Part shown: positions 43,865-54,092 of the stretch, one piece after another | Position numbering within the stretch: position 1 is the stretch's first letter | Layout of the letters: every line of letters starts with the position of its first letter | Assembly (NCBI GenBank): GCA_024697645.1 | Contig: JAILFH010000072.1 | Location: 1-64,000, forward strand | Reading direction: 5' to 3' | Length of the DNA stretch: 64,000 nucleotides | Origin: Prevotella sp. | Lineage (GTDB): Bacteria > Bacteroidota > Bacteroidia > Bacteroidales > Bacteroidaceae | Notes under the pieces: generated by a model | What the model saw: only the letters and a program-made list of their open reading frames with translations | The model's database searches: none | What the model was told of the DNA's origin: nothing | Program-made: the position numbers and the translations under genes

Positions 43865-45028
43865 TTAGCAAATCTTACGCGAACCGTCGCTGATGACTAC
43901 ATCGTAAACCTTAGGAGCCTTGCCGTACTTCTCGTAGTACTTCTGACAAGCAGTCTGAATGAATGGCTCATAAAGTTCATCCTTCACGAGGTTGATGGTG
44001 CAACCGCCGAAGCCACCGCCCATGATACGCGAACCTGTAACGCCGCATTCCTTGGCAACATCGTTGAGGAAGTCGAGTTCTTCGCAACTCACCTCATACT
44101 CCTTAGAAAGACCATCGTGGGTCTCATACATCTTCTTACCAACGGTCTCGTAGTCGCCTGCAACAAGTGCGTCGCAAACAGCCAGCACACGGTCCTTCTC
44201 ACCGAGTACGAAGTGGGCACGCTTGTAGTCCTCTTCGCCAACCTCGGCACGAACTTCCTCCAGTTGCTCCCATGTGCAGTCGCGAAGCGTCTCGAACTTT
44301 CCTTCCGGATGCTTGGCGGCAATGTGCTTCACAACATTCTCGCAAGAGTTACGACGATCGTTGTAAGGCGAGCCAGCCAACTCGTGCTTCACGCATGAGT
44401 TCAGCAGAACGAGTTTGTAGCCCTGAGGATTGAATGGGAAATATTCAAACTCACGGCTGCGGCAGTCGAGGCGCATAAGTTTACCAGCCTGTCCGAATAC
44501 CGAAGCGAACTGGTCCATGATACCGCAGTTCACACCGCAGTAGTTGTGCTCAGTAGCCTGACCAGCAAGAACCATATCCCACTTTGAAACCTTGTTCTCA
44601 CCGAACAGGTCGTTCAGACCGCATGCGAAGCAACTCTCCATAGCGGCTGATGAAGACATACCAGCGCCGAGGGGAACATCGCCTGCGAATGCAATATTAA
44701 ATCCTTTAACGGGAACGCCTAACTTCTCCATTTCCAGTGTGATACCGTAGATGTAGCGAGCCCAAGAAGCACGCGGGCCCTTACCATCATGGAAGTCAAA
44801 GTCTACACGATCTTTCAAGTCGATAGAGTAGGCACGAATGGTGCTCTCTGTTCCATTGGGACGCATCTCGGCCATGATGCCCTTGTCAACGGCACCTGGG
44901 AATACGAAACCACCGTTGTAGTCGGTGTGCTCACCAATAAGATTGATACGTCCCGGAGAAGCATAGATGTTACCGGTCTTTCCATCGAAGTGCTTGATGA
45001 AGCGACTTCTTACGAATTCAATGTCCAT
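43865..45028 (-). CDS. galK: Galactokinase
   Basis: A 387-residue GHMP kinase making galactose 1-phosphate. Motif 1 is SPGRINLIGEHTDYNGGFV with the canonical EHTD, motif 2 GDVPLGAGMSSSAAMESCFA (about residue 115) and motif 3 GSRIMGGGFGGCTINLV (about 335). NCGIMDQFASVFGQ holds the catalytic Asp. It is useful as an internal reference for the divergent kinase at 15.3 kb, which has AHVD instead. It lies between galM (107 bases) and the transporter. Confidence 0.96.
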   Translation of the reverse strand: MDIEFVRSRFIKHFDGKTGNIYASPGRINLIGEHTDYNGGFVFPGAVDKGIMAEMRPNGTESTIRAYSIDLKDRVDFDFHDGKGPRASWARYIYGITLEMEKLGVPVKGFNIAFAGDVPLGAGMSSSAAMESCFACGLNDLFGENKVSKWDMVLAGQATEHNYCGVNCGIMDQFASVFGQAGKLMRLDCRSREFEYFPFNPQGYKLVLLNSCVKHELAGSPYNDRRNSCENVVKHIAAKHPEGKFETLRDCTWEQLEEVRAEVGEEDYKRAHFVLGEKDRVLAVCDALVAGDYETVGKKMYETHDGLSKEYEVSCEELDFLNDVAKECGVTGSRIMGGGFGGCTINLVKDELYEPFIQTACQKYYEKYGKAPKVYDVVISDGSRKIC

Positions 45029-45135
45029 AACTTTAAAGTTTTTTGTTATTTAAAAATATAATCAATTCCGAATGAATAGAATTTTTTGTCGATACTGAAC
45101 TAATCGAATGATTCGCGTTTACGAACTAAATCCAT

Positions 45136-46224
45136 TTATTTATCGATACCGAACTTGTAGATTGTCTTCTGGCGATACTCCTCACCGGGACGCAAGATAA
45201 CGCTCGGGAAATAAGGGCGATTGGGAGAATCGGGGAAGTGCTGACACTCGAAGCAGATGCCCGAACGACGTGGGAATGTTGCACCATGCTGTCCTTCGTA
45301 GCCGTCAGCCCAGTTGTCGGTGTAGAGTTGAACACCCGGCTCAGTCGTATAGACCTCCATCGTACGGCCACTCTTAGGCTCAACGAGGCGAGCAGCAAAA
45401 CTCAGTTCGCCTTCTTCCTTCTTGTTCAGCACGTAGCAATGGTCGTAGCCAGCACCATTCTTAATCTGCTCATCGTCGGCATCAATATCCTTTCCAACTG
45501 CCTTTGGCTCACGGAAATCGAACGGAGTTCCCTTCACGAAGCGAATTTCGCCAGTAGGAATCGATGTGTCGTCGATGGGAAGATAAAAATCAGCGTTGAT
45601 CTCGCAAATCTGATCGTCGATGGTCGGAGTGGGGTTCGCAATACCCTGAAGCGAGAAGAATCCGTGACTCGTCAGATTCAGGATGGTCTTCTTATTGGTC
45701 TGGGCCATATACTCAATCACGAGTTCGTTTTCGTCTGTGAACGTATATACAACCGTTACTTTCATCTCGCCTGTGTAACCTTCTTCGCCATAAGGACTTA
45801 CGTACTTCAGCACCAGCGTCTTCTCGTTCATCTGGAGAGCCTCCCACACTTTCGCATTCCAGCCCTTCAGACCACCATGCAGCGCATTGGGACCATTGTT
45901 GATGGCGAGTTCATACTGCTTGCCATTCAACTGGAACTTACCGCGGCAAATACGATTGCCGTAGCGGCCAATAAGTGTAGAAAGATAAGGTTCTGGACTG
46001 TCAATCACACCCTGAATGGTGTCGTGTCCCTGAATAACATTGGCGTAGTTTCCATCGCGGTCGGGAACCATAATAGCAACAAGGGCTCCACCGTAATTCG
46101 TTATGGCAACTTCATTGCCCAGGCTGTTCTTCAAAATGTATAGATCGGTCTGTTTTCCGTTGACTGTGGTCTGAAAGTCTTCGCGTTTCAGGCCACAAAG
46201 ATTCGCTGTTTCTGCCATATTCAA
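45136..46224 (-). CDS. galM: Aldose 1-epimerase (galactose mutarotase)
   Basis: A 362-residue cytoplasmic GalM without signal peptide. Key segments: GRYGNRICRGKF, GPNALHGGLKGWNAKVW (first catalytic His region), LTSHGFFSL (second His), GAGYDHCYVLN and the Glu in RSGICFECQHFPDSPNRP. It supplies alpha-galactose to galK, the next gene. First gene of the galactose operon. About 45 bases upstream a minus-strand TTACTTTG (46274-46267) is a possible -7 element. Confidence 0.94.
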   Translation of the reverse strand: MNMAETANLCGLKREDFQTTVNGKQTDLYILKNSLGNEVAITNYGGALVAIMVPDRDGNYANVIQGHDTIQGVIDSPEPYLSTLIGRYGNRICRGKFQLNGKQYELAINNGPNALHGGLKGWNAKVWEALQMNEKTLVLKYVSPYGEEGYTGEMKVTVVYTFTDENELVIEYMAQTNKKTILNLTSHGFFSLQGIANPTPTIDDQICEINADFYLPIDDTSIPTGEIRFVKGTPFDFREPKAVGKDIDADDEQIKNGAGYDHCYVLNKKEEGELSFAARLVEPKSGRTMEVYTTEPGVQLYTDNWADGYEGQHGATFPRRSGICFECQHFPDSPNRPYFPSVILRPGEEYRQKTIYKFGIDK

Positions 46225-46413
46225 GATAGTTTAAGTTATTAGAATATAAATACTATTCTGCAAAGTAAGCAAAAAAAAATGACAACCGCAAACCTTTTTC
46301 CAAAAAATGTGTTGTTAACTACGTTAAAAACAATTAAATCAAATGACACATTGAAATATCATCAGCATTTTATGCTTCTATCCGTCAATTGTGTTTTTCT
46401 ATCGGTGTAGAAT

Positions 46414-47895
46414 CTACTCGCTTTTCTTGCTCTTTCTCTTGAAGTTCCGCTGGTGAGAACTGCCTTCGTTTTGCGCCGCTTTTACGCCTTGCCTTTGGGA
46501 TGTTTCTCCACTATGCTTCCGCGTCTTGTCTCCATTCTTCTGAGCCTTCTGCTGGGGCTTCTGCTGCGACATCTGCTGAGATTTTTCTCCACCTTTCTGC
46601 GCCTTCTGCTGAGCCTTTCCCCCGCGTTGTCCTTTTCCACCACGCTGCTGCATTTTTCCACCGCGTTTCCTTCCACCAAATCTGGATGTTTTTCTGCCAA
46701 TGGGGCGCGACATCTTGTATTCCGGACCTTCGCCAAATGCCTCGGGCAGAGGATTTTTCACAACCTCGCGCTCAAGGAATTTCTCAATCTGCATGAAGTA
46801 GCGGATGTCCTCCTCATTCACCAGCGTAACGGCCTTTCCGTCGCGCTCAGCACGGGCTGTTCTACCGATGCGGTGAACATAGTCCTCAGCATCACGCGGA
46901 ACGTCGTAGTTCACCACCATCGCAATATCGTCGATATCGATTCCTCGCGAGAGAATATCGGTTGCCACTAACACGTCGACCTTTCCGCTCTTGAATCTGA
47001 ACATCATTTCGTCGCGCTCGGCCTGCGACAGGTCACTGTGCATCTGACCTGCATTGATCTTCATTCGGAGCAACTCGTGATAGACGTCCTTGACCTTATT
47101 TATTTTCCCCGCAAAGATTATCACGCGGCTCAAGTCGCCCTGCTTGAACATCTCCTGAATGATCTTCAGTTTCTGGGCCTCGTAGCAGATATAGGCTGAC
47201 TGCTGTATTTTCTCCGCAGGCTTGCTCACTGCAATCTTCACCTCCGCAGGATTCTTCAGCAGCGTCTTTGCCAATTCCTCAATCTTGTCGGGCATTGTGG
47301 CCGAGAACATAATCGTCTGGCAACTCTGTGGCAGATAGCCCGCAATCTTCAGAATGTCATCCGAAAAGCCCATGTCGAGCATTCGGTCGGCCTCGTCGAG
47401 CACAAAGAAACTCACTCGGCTCATGTCCACATTTCCCATCGTCAGATGCGAGATGAACCTTCCCGGTGTAGCGATAATCACCGACGCACCCGTCTTCAGC
47501 GCATTCAGTTCCTGATAGTAGCGATTACCGTCGTTGCCGCCATAAACCGCCACCGAACTCACGTTGGGCAGATAGTAGCCGAATCCCTGCATCGCCTGAT
47601 CAATCTGCTGCGCCAACTCGCGCGTCGGAGCCATAATCACACAGTTGATAGCGTCCTGTGGGAAAGCAATATGACGACCGTCGGGATACTCCACATAGCC
47701 GTCGTCAAGCATCGATAGGATAGGGAGCAGATAGGCGGCAGTCTTGCCTGTACCCGTCTGCGCCACACCAAGAATGTCGCGTCCGTCGAGCAGTTCGGGA
47801 ATACATTTTTCTTGTATAGGGGTCATCTCGTCGAAACGCATGTCGTAGAGCGCATCGAGGATATTATCGTTCAGATAAGTTTCTTCAAATCTCAT
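46414..47895 (-). CDS. DEAD-box RNA helicase (RhlE/DeaD-like)
   Basis: A 493-residue DEAD-box helicase. Q motif (MTPIQEKCIPELLDG), motif I AQTGTGKT, Ia APTRELAQQ, Ib TPGR, motif II DEAD in FFVLDEADRML, motif III SAT, then LVATDILSRGIDI, YVHRIGRTAR (motif VI). The last 110 residues are a basic Gly/Gln/Lys/Arg-rich tail (RGGKMQQRGGKGQRGG) that should bind RNA nonspecifically. I start it at MRFEETYLND (47895), where the core begins; this is eight bases after the upstream permease stop, so the two are likely cotranscribed. Confidence 0.93.
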   Translation of the reverse strand: MRFEETYLNDNILDALYDMRFDEMTPIQEKCIPELLDGRDILGVAQTGTGKTAAYLLPILSMLDDGYVEYPDGRHIAFPQDAINCVIMAPTRELAQQIDQAMQGFGYYLPNVSSVAVYGGNDGNRYYQELNALKTGASVIIATPGRFISHLTMGNVDMSRVSFFVLDEADRMLDMGFSDDILKIAGYLPQSCQTIMFSATMPDKIEELAKTLLKNPAEVKIAVSKPAEKIQQSAYICYEAQKLKIIQEMFKQGDLSRVIIFAGKINKVKDVYHELLRMKINAGQMHSDLSQAERDEMMFRFKSGKVDVLVATDILSRGIDIDDIAMVVNYDVPRDAEDYVHRIGRTARAERDGKAVTLVNEEDIRYFMQIEKFLEREVVKNPLPEAFGEGPEYKMSRPIGRKTSRFGGRKRGGKMQQRGGKGQRGGKAQQKAQKGGEKSQQMSQQKPQQKAQKNGDKTRKHSGETSQRQGVKAAQNEGSSHQRNFKRKSKKSE

Positions 47896-47903
47896 GTTTT
47901 GCC

Positions 47904-49121
47904 TTAGTTGGGTGCATGTCTGTAGCAGAAATAGGCCACTACAGCAAATATCAAATTGGGAATCCATGCTGCAAGCATAGGTGGGAAGTCGGCATTAATG
48001 GCGAATGTCGAAGATATAGTTTGCAGCATGATATATGTGAAACTTAAAGCCAGTCCTATACCCAGGTAAAGTCCCATGCCGCCCTTGCGTTTCCTTGACG
48101 AGAGCGAGAGTCCGATGATAGTCAGAATGAACGAAGCAAACGACGACGCGATTCGCTTGTGATATTCCACCTGATATTGCACCACATTGCCCGAACCTCT
48201 GTCTATCTGCTTCGAGATGTATTCCCGCAGTTCGGGCGAGGTGAACGTCTCCTGCTGACCTTTCGAATACACGAGGTCAGTGGGCTCCATCAGAATCGTC
48301 GTGTCCTTCTGTGCTCCGCTCGTGATATGTTCGCGCAAGCCTTTCAACTGACGAATCTTCCAGTTACGGGCCTTCCAGTGATACTTACTGTCGGAAATCG
48401 TGTCATACTGAATGTCGGTTGCAGTCATGTGGCTCACGAGTTTCTTGTTCTCAAACTTGTCAAGCGAAAAACCGTAGCCTTTCTTCATCAGGTTGTCGTA
48501 GTGCTGAATATAGGCTATCACGCCCTGTCCCACCTGCAACTGCACATTATCGGCAGCAGTCATTTTCTTCTTGTTCTTATAGACCGTCTCGAAATTCTGC
48601 CTGATCAACGTCCCGTGAGGAATCACGTAGGCGCTCAGATAGTAGGAGAGCATCGAGATGAGCACGCACGAAATCATATACGGCCGCATCAGTCGCTTGA
48701 ACGACACACCTGATGCCAGCATGGCGATAATCTCCGAGTTGCCCGCCAGTTTCGAGGTGAAGAAGATGACGGCAATAAACACAAACAGCGCCGAGAACAG
48801 ATTGGCGAAGTAGGGCACGAAGTTCATGTAGTAGTCGAAGACAATCGCCTTCAGCGGTGCATGATACTGCGTGAACTTCGCAAGGTTCTCGTTCACGTCA
48901 AATACAATGCCGATACTGATAATCAGTATAATCGAGAAGATATAGGTGCCGATGAACTTCTTAATGATGTACCAGTCGAGTCGCTTGATGAATCCAGGCT
49001 TCAATTTCTTCAGGTTCTTCAGCAACCACACGAGGGCAATTTTCACCCATCCGACGACTTTCTGCAGCCATCGGGAGCACTTCAGCAAGGGGCGGTATTT
49101 CCGCACGTTATGGTAGTTCAT
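47904..49121 (-). CDS. LptF/LptG-family permease
   Basis: A 405-residue YjgP/YjgQ permease, part of the LPS export ABC transporter. About 45 basic, hydrophobic residues precede the family start RLDWYIIKKFIGTYIFSIILIISIGIVFDVNENL. Other landmarks: SEIIAMLASGVSFKRLMRPY, a soluble beta-rich jellyroll middle (about 190-290) and three C-terminal helices (ASSFASFILTIIGLSLSSRKRKGGMGLYLG). Bacteroidetes usually have separate LptF and LptG; I cannot tell which this is. Located between tgt and the helicase gene. Confidence 0.9.
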   Translation of the reverse strand: MNYHNVRKYRPLLKCSRWLQKVVGWVKIALVWLLKNLKKLKPGFIKRLDWYIIKKFIGTYIFSIILIISIGIVFDVNENLAKFTQYHAPLKAIVFDYYMNFVPYFANLFSALFVFIAVIFFTSKLAGNSEIIAMLASGVSFKRLMRPYMISCVLISMLSYYLSAYVIPHGTLIRQNFETVYKNKKKMTAADNVQLQVGQGVIAYIQHYDNLMKKGYGFSLDKFENKKLVSHMTATDIQYDTISDSKYHWKARNWKIRQLKGLREHITSGAQKDTTILMEPTDLVYSKGQQETFTSPELREYISKQIDRGSGNVVQYQVEYHKRIASSFASFILTIIGLSLSSRKRKGGMGLYLGIGLALSFTYIMLQTISSTFAINADFPPMLAAWIPNLIFAVVAYFCYRHAPN

Positions 49122-49230
49122 CGTTTCCTATTTCGTTATTTTTTCTGTCTATTTCCTTTTATTTCTCGGCGAGAATTATCTTCGAGAGTGAATCCAACTG
49201 TTCGAGAATAGTCTTCTCTCCATGAGGCTC

Positions 49231-50358
49231 TTATCGTCTCTTTCCCAGTTGTTCCACAACCGACCGCTTCCACGCCACAAAGTCGCCCTGTTCGATGTGC
49301 TGACGGGCATCGCCCACCAGACGCAGATAGAACGCCAGATTGTGAATCGAGGCAATCTGCATCGCCAGCAGTTCCTGTGCTTTGAAGAGATGATGCAGAT
49401 AGGCTTTCGAGTGAATGCGGTCAATCTCGCAGCCGTTCTCGTCAATGGGTGAGAAATCGTATTCCCACTTCTTGTTGCGCATGTTCATCGTGCCTTCGTA
49501 TGTGAACAGCATTGCGTTACGGCCGTTTCTGGTCGGCATCACGCAGTCGAACATATCCACACCGCGCTCAATGGCCTCCAGAATGTTCTGAGGCGTTCCT
49601 ACGCCCATCAGATAGCGCGGTTTGTCCTTCGGCAGCACTTCGTTCACCACCTCAATCATCTCGTACATGATCTCTGTAGGCTCACCGACAGCAAGTCCCC
49701 CAATCGCATTGCCGTCGGCTCCTTTGTCAGCCACGAACTTCGCTGCCTCCCTTCGCAAATCCTTATAGGTGCAGCCCTGCACGATGGGGAAGAGACTCTG
49801 CCTGTGACCATAGAGCGGTTCAGTCTCGTTGAATCGCTTGAAACAGCGGTCGAGCCAGCGCTGTGTGAGCCCCAGCGACTGCTTCGCGTACTGATAGTCG
49901 CTCTGGCCCGGAGGACATTCGTCGAGCGCCATCATGATGTCAGCACCGATGATTCGTTCGGTGTCCATCACGTTCTCGGGCGTGAAGAAATGCTTTGAGC
50001 CATCGATGTGCGAACGGAACTCGCAGCCTTCCTCGCGCAGTTTTCTGATGCCTGTCAGCGAGAACACCTGGAAGCCGCCTGAATCGGTCAGTATAGGGCG
50101 ATCCCACGTGTTGAACTTGTGCAGTCCTCCCGCCTTCTGCAGGATATCGAGACCCGGGCGAAGGTATAGATGATAGGTGTTGCCCAGAATAATCTGAGCC
50201 TGCACCTGTTCGCGTAGTTCCGAGAAATGCACGCCTTTCACCGAGCCGCAAGTGCCGACGGGCATGAATATCGGCGTCTTTATCTGACCGTGATCGGTGG
50301 TGATGATACCCGTGCGGGCATCTGAGGCATTATCGGTATGTTGCAGTTCGAACGTCAC
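49231..50358 (-). CDS. tgt: Queuine tRNA-ribosyltransferase
   Basis: A 375-residue TIM-barrel enzyme exchanging G34 for preQ1 in GUN-anticodon tRNAs. Visible: TPIFMPVGTCGSVKGV, LGNTYHLYLRPG, LTDSGGFQVFSLT (general acid Asp), GGLAVGEP and FDCVMPTRNGRNAMLFT (nucleophile Asp). The C-terminal zinc site is mostly lost: where most bacterial Tgt have CxCxxC, this reads GCEIDRIHSKAYLHH, keeping one Cys. I recall Bacteroidetes Tgt often lacks it. Gap to lon is 27 bases; the product of queC (33 kb) feeds this enzyme after reduction. Confidence 0.94.
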   Translation of the reverse strand: MTFELQHTDNASDARTGIITTDHGQIKTPIFMPVGTCGSVKGVHFSELREQVQAQIILGNTYHLYLRPGLDILQKAGGLHKFNTWDRPILTDSGGFQVFSLTGIRKLREEGCEFRSHIDGSKHFFTPENVMDTERIIGADIMMALDECPPGQSDYQYAKQSLGLTQRWLDRCFKRFNETEPLYGHRQSLFPIVQGCTYKDLRREAAKFVADKGADGNAIGGLAVGEPTEIMYEMIEVVNEVLPKDKPRYLMGVGTPQNILEAIERGVDMFDCVMPTRNGRNAMLFTYEGTMNMRNKKWEYDFSPIDENGCEIDRIHSKAYLHHLFKAQELLAMQIASIHNLAFYLRLVGDARQHIEQGDFVAWKRSVVEQLGKRR

Positions 50359-50385
50359 TCTCTGTCGCTCTTTTTCGGGGTTCTA

Positions 50386-52845
50386 CTACTTCTTTTCTTC
50401 CTCAATCTTGAACTCGATAGGATTCTTCACAATCTCATCGGTGAGTGCGAAGTTCCACACGTCCTGCACGTTCTCCACATAGTGGAACTGAACGCCCTGC
50501 AGATAGATTTCGGGAATCTCCTCAATGTCTTTCTTGTTGTCCTGACACATCACGATGTCGGTTATTCCGGCACGCTTTGCAGCCAGAATCTTTTCCTTGA
50601 TTCCGCCCACGGGTAGCACCTTGCCGCGCAGGGTGATCTCACCGGTCATCGCGGTGTTCTTGCGCACCTTACGCTGGGTGAGCGCCGAGGCTATCGAGGT
50701 GGCAATCGTGATTCCTGCCGAAGGTCCGTCCTTCGGTGTAGCGCCCTCAGGCACGTGGATGTGGATGTTCCATTGGTCGAAGATACGGTAGTCTATGCCG
50801 AGTGTGTCGACGTGTGCCTTCACATATTCGAGTGCAATCACGGCCGACTCCTTCATCACGTCGCCCAGGTTTCCTGTCAGGGTGAGTTTGCCGGCTTTTC
50901 CCTTCGACAGCGAGGTCTCGATGAAGAGTATCTCGCCACCGACACTGGTCCAGGCCAGTCCTGTCACCACACCTGCATAATCGTTGCCCTGATAGATGTC
51001 GCGATAGAAAGGTGGCTTACCTAACAGGTCTTCAATCTGGTCGGGTGTAATCTTCTCAAACGGGAGCACTCCGTCGCGGGCCTTCATGAAAGCCATCTTG
51101 CGCAGCGCCTTGTTCACCTGCTTCTCCAGTTGGCGAACGCCGCTCTCCCTGGTATATTGCTCAATGATTTTCTCAATCGCAGCCTTATTGAACTTCGGAT
51201 AGTTCTTGTCGCCCTTCATCTTTAGACCGGTGTTTTCAAGTTCGCGAGGAATCAGATGGCGCTTGGCAATCTCAATCTTTTCCTCGGTGATGTAGCCGCT
51301 CACCTCAATCACTTCCATACGGTCGAGTAGGGGCTTGGGAATGGTCCCGAGGTTGTTGGCAGTAGCGATGAACAACACCTTCGACAGGTCATAGTCAACG
51401 TCAAGGTAGTTGTCGTGGAACGCAGAGTTCTGCTCGGGGTCGAGCACCTCGAGCATTGCCGACGACGGGTCGCCATTGATGGTATTCTGCGTAATCTTGT
51501 CTATCTCGTCCAGAATGAACACGGGGTTCGACGACCCTGCCTTCTGAATGTTTTTGATGATTCGTCCGGGCATGGCTCCGACGTAGGTACGGCGATGTCC
51601 GCGAATCTCACTCTCGTCGTGAAGTCCGCCGAGGCTCACTCGCACATACTTGCGCTTCATCGCGTCGGCAATCGACTTGCCCAGCGAGGTCTTACCGACT
51701 CCCGGAGGTCCATAGAGGCAGATGATGGGCGATTTCAGGTCGCCGCGCAACTGCAGCACAGCCATATATTCCAGAATGCGCTCTTTCACCTTCTCCATGC
51801 CGTAGTGGTCACGGTCCAGAATCTTCTGGGCGCGGTTCAGGTCGAGATTGTCCTCGGTGTATTCACCCCAAGGCAGATTCACCATCGTCTGCAGATAGTT
51901 CACCTGCACACTGAAGTCGGGACTCTGCGGATTGAGCGTGTCGAGCTTGTCGAGTTCCTTGCGGAACACCTTTTCCACTTCCTCCGACCACTTCTTGCCG
52001 ATGGCCTTTTCCTCCAACTCCTGGCGTTCGGGCGAGCCCTCTCCGTTACCCAGTTCCTCCTTGATATTCTTAATCTGCTGCTGCAGGAAGTATTCGCGCT
52101 GCTGCTCGTCGATGTCCTCACGGGTGCGGGTGCGGATGTCCTGACGCAACTTCAGCAACTGAATGTCCTTGTTCAGGGTCTTCAGCACCTCAATCACGCG
52201 CTCCATCATCGAGTTCGCGCGCAACTGCTTCATCTTGTCGTTGATGGCGAAAGGCATATTCGTGCAGATGAAGTTCACGATGAGCACCTTGTTCTTGATG
52301 TTCTCAAGCGCATACTGCGACTCGTCGGGAATGTCTTCGTTCTGGTGAATATAATCTATGGTGGTCGCCCTCAGGTCGTCAACGGCCGTGCGATAGGTCT
52401 TGTCGCGTCCGTCGGGCATTTCTTCCTTCATCAGCGTGGTAGTACCGAACATATAGGGACGGCGGCGGGTGATGGCCTCGAGTTTGCAACGGCCATAGGC
52501 CTGCACGATGATGGTCACGTTCTTACCCGAACCGGGCATGTCGAGCACGCGCACAAGTTTAGCGTAGGTGCCGAGGTCGTAGAGGTCTTTCTCTGTGGGT
52601 TCCTCAACATCAGAACTCTTCTGACAGAACACGCCGAACACCTGTTCGGGCTTCTGCTGCAGTCGTTCAACCAAGTTGATGCTTGCCTCGCGGCCAATGA
52701 CTATCGGAGCAATGACACCTGGAAACAATACGATATTGCGTGTGGCAAGTATAGGGATATTGCCCTCTGGCTCCTGATCGAAAAGTGTTGCGATGTCGCC
52801 ATCATAGTCGGCGATCATCTGTATGGATGTGTTATTCTTTGCCAT
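50386..52845 (-). CDS. lon: ATP-dependent protease Lon
   Basis: An 819-residue Lon, full length. The N-terminal substrate domain ([23 protein letters not shown]) is followed by coiled-coil (about 190-300, LREDQ-like [14 protein letters not shown]), Walker [16 protein letters not shown] (about 370), Walker [11 protein letters not shown], and the protease domain with [18 protein letters not shown] and the catalytic Ser in [13 protein letters not shown] (about 735) plus Lys in [17 protein letters not shown]. It degrades misfolded and regulatory proteins. A TACCTTTG element lies 73 bases upstream. First gene of lon-tgt-lptF/G-helicase. Confidence 0.97.
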   Translation of the reverse strand: MAKNNTSIQMIADYDGDIATLFDQEPEGNIPILATRNIVLFPGVIAPIVIGREASINLVERLQQKPEQVFGVFCQKSSDVEEPTEKDLYDLGTYAKLVRVLDMPGSGKNVTIIVQAYGRCKLEAITRRRPYMFGTTTLMKEEMPDGRDKTYRTAVDDLRATTIDYIHQNEDIPDESQYALENIKNKVLIVNFICTNMPFAINDKMKQLRANSMMERVIEVLKTLNKDIQLLKLRQDIRTRTREDIDEQQREYFLQQQIKNIKEELGNGEGSPERQELEEKAIGKKWSEEVEKVFRKELDKLDTLNPQSPDFSVQVNYLQTMVNLPWGEYTEDNLDLNRAQKILDRDHYGMEKVKERILEYMAVLQLRGDLKSPIICLYGPPGVGKTSLGKSIADAMKRKYVRVSLGGLHDESEIRGHRRTYVGAMPGRIIKNIQKAGSSNPVFILDEIDKITQNTINGDPSSAMLEVLDPEQNSAFHDNYLDVDYDLSKVLFIATANNLGTIPKPLLDRMEVIEVSGYITEEKIEIAKRHLIPRELENTGLKMKGDKNYPKFNKAAIEKIIEQYTRESGVRQLEKQVNKALRKMAFMKARDGVLPFEKITPDQIEDLLGKPPFYRDIYQGNDYAGVVTGLAWTSVGGEILFIETSLSKGKAGKLTLTGNLGDVMKESAVIALEYVKAHVDTLGIDYRIFDQWNIHIHVPEGATPKDGPSAGITIATSIASALTQRKVRKNTAMTGEITLRGKVLPVGGIKEKILAAKRAGITDIVMCQDNKKDIEEIPEIYLQGVQFHYVENVQDVWNFALTDEIVKNPIEFKIEEEKK

Positions 52846-52918
52846 TTTCTGCTTAAATCTGTTACCTTACAAATTTCTTTTTTCCTTATATTTCTTCGTC
52901 AATCATTATTTGAGTCTG

Positions 52919-52926
52919 CAAAGGTA
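52919..52926 (-). promoter_or_regulatory. -7 element of lon
   Basis: TACCTTTG on the minus strand, 73 bases before the lon start; no clear -33 TTTG at the usual distance. Confidence 0.5.
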
Positions 52927-53060
52927 CGAAATTTTATTCGAATTATTTCCTCTGCAAATGACAAATTTATTAAATAATATGTGAGAAAATGCTAAAAGTT
53001 GACAATAAAACGGGCAAAAGGACGTTTTCAAGGTAAATCAAATCAAAAATTCTCCTGCCT

Positions 53061-54092
53061 GTGTTCACATTTAAGCAGTTCCATATCGAGCAAGACCGTT
53101 GTGCCATGAAAGTAGGCACCGACGGCGTTTTGCTGGGTGCATGGGCTGAGGGTGGTCGGCGCATCCTCGATATTGGCACAGGCTCCGGACTCATTGCCCT
53201 GATGATGGCCCAACGCTTCTCTCAAGCCTCTGTCCTCGGAATCGATATCGACAGCGACAGTTGCGCTCAGGCCCTCGAGAACATCGCTGCCTCACCCTTT
53301 GCCAGCAGGGTAGGGATCACTTGTTGCTCGCTGCAGGAATTTATGAAAAAAGAGTCTTCCTCGGCTCAAGATTCAGCAAATAGTGTATCTTCCTCAGCTC
53401 AAGATTCTATAAAAGGTGTATCTTCCTCGGTTCACAACTTTATAAATAAAGAAGAAGAAGCCTCTTCGCTTCAGGATGTTGTTGAAGAAAAGAGAGCCTG
53501 TTCAGTTCAGTCTATAGTTGAAGAAAAGGGAGTGCCTTGTTCACTTCAGAATATTATTAAAAATAATGCAGAGGCCTGTCTTCTTCAGAATATTGTTGAA
53601 AATAATGCAGAGGTCAGTTCACTTCAGAATGATGTTGAAAATAATGATGAGACCTATTCTCTTCAAGACTTTTTTGAACATGGAGTAGGGGAACAAATGA
53701 CCTTCGATAGCATTGTCTCCAACCCTCCGTTTTTCGTGAATAGTCTTCGCAATCCTGACCCTCAAAAGGCTGCTGCCCGACATACTGATTCGTTGCCTTT
53801 TTCCGACCTCATAAACGGTGCGTTTCGACTACTTTCTGACGATGGAGTTTTCTCAGTTATTATACCCGCAGAATTAGTTGAACAATTCTGCACAACATCC
53901 TATTTTTCAGGCTTTTACATCTCACGCCAACATCTCATCAAGACAACCGAGCGAAAGCCTTTTAAACGTGCTCTTCTTGCCTTCAGAAAGTCTCGTCCCG
54001 AAACCTTCGACAAACACGAATTTTGTCTCCAGAATCCTGACGGTTCTCGCACCGATTGGTACGCTCATCTCACCTCTGATTTCTACCTATAA
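53061..54092 (+). CDS. trmN6: tRNA1(Val) (adenine37-N6)-methyltransferase with repeat insertion
   Basis: A 343-residue YfiC/TrmN6-type methyltransferase starting at GTG. Homologues begin MFTFKQFHIEQDRCAMKVGTDGVLLGAW as here. SAM loop RILDIGTGSGLIALMMAQR (about 34-52), then IDIDSDSCAQALENI, and the catalytic NPPF at 221-224 in FDSIVSNPPFFVNSL. Residues about 98-212 are an inserted tandem peptide repeat of nine units of 11-14 residues (SSSAQDSIKGV early; SLQNIVENNAEV later), expanding the enzyme from about 230. The insert is AT-rich compared with the flanks and stays in frame. The fold on either side is intact, so the enzyme is probably active. Confidence 0.88.
   Translation: MFTFKQFHIEQDRCAMKVGTDGVLLGAWAEGGRRILDIGTGSGLIALMMAQRFSQASVLGIDIDSDSCAQALENIAASPFASRVGITCCSLQEFMKKESSSAQDSANSVSSSAQDSIKGVSSSVHNFINKEEEASSLQDVVEEKRACSVQSIVEEKGVPCSLQNIIKNNAEACLLQNIVENNAEVSSLQNDVENNDETYSLQDFFEHGVGEQMTFDSIVSNPPFFVNSLRNPDPQKAAARHTDSLPFSDLINGAFRLLSDDGVFSVIIPAELVEQFCTTSYFSGFYISRQHLIKTTERKPFKRALLAFRKSRPETFDKHEFCLQNPDGSRTDWYAHLTSDFYL
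53352..53696 (+). repeat. In-frame peptide-coding tandem repeat within trmN6
   Basis: Nine consecutive imperfect units, each opening with SSS/SSLQ/CSLQ-type residues and a T-rich 'tcttcctc' or 'tcacttcag' DNA start. The last five units are 39 bp long (about 13 residues), the first two 33 bp. All lengths are multiples of three. Confidence 0.8.

Noticed and set aside
51415..52977. A 520-codon open frame antisense to lon
   Set aside because: It mirrors lon exactly, has Leu/His/Val-rich composition typical of reverse frames, and no recognisable domain; lon itself is complete.
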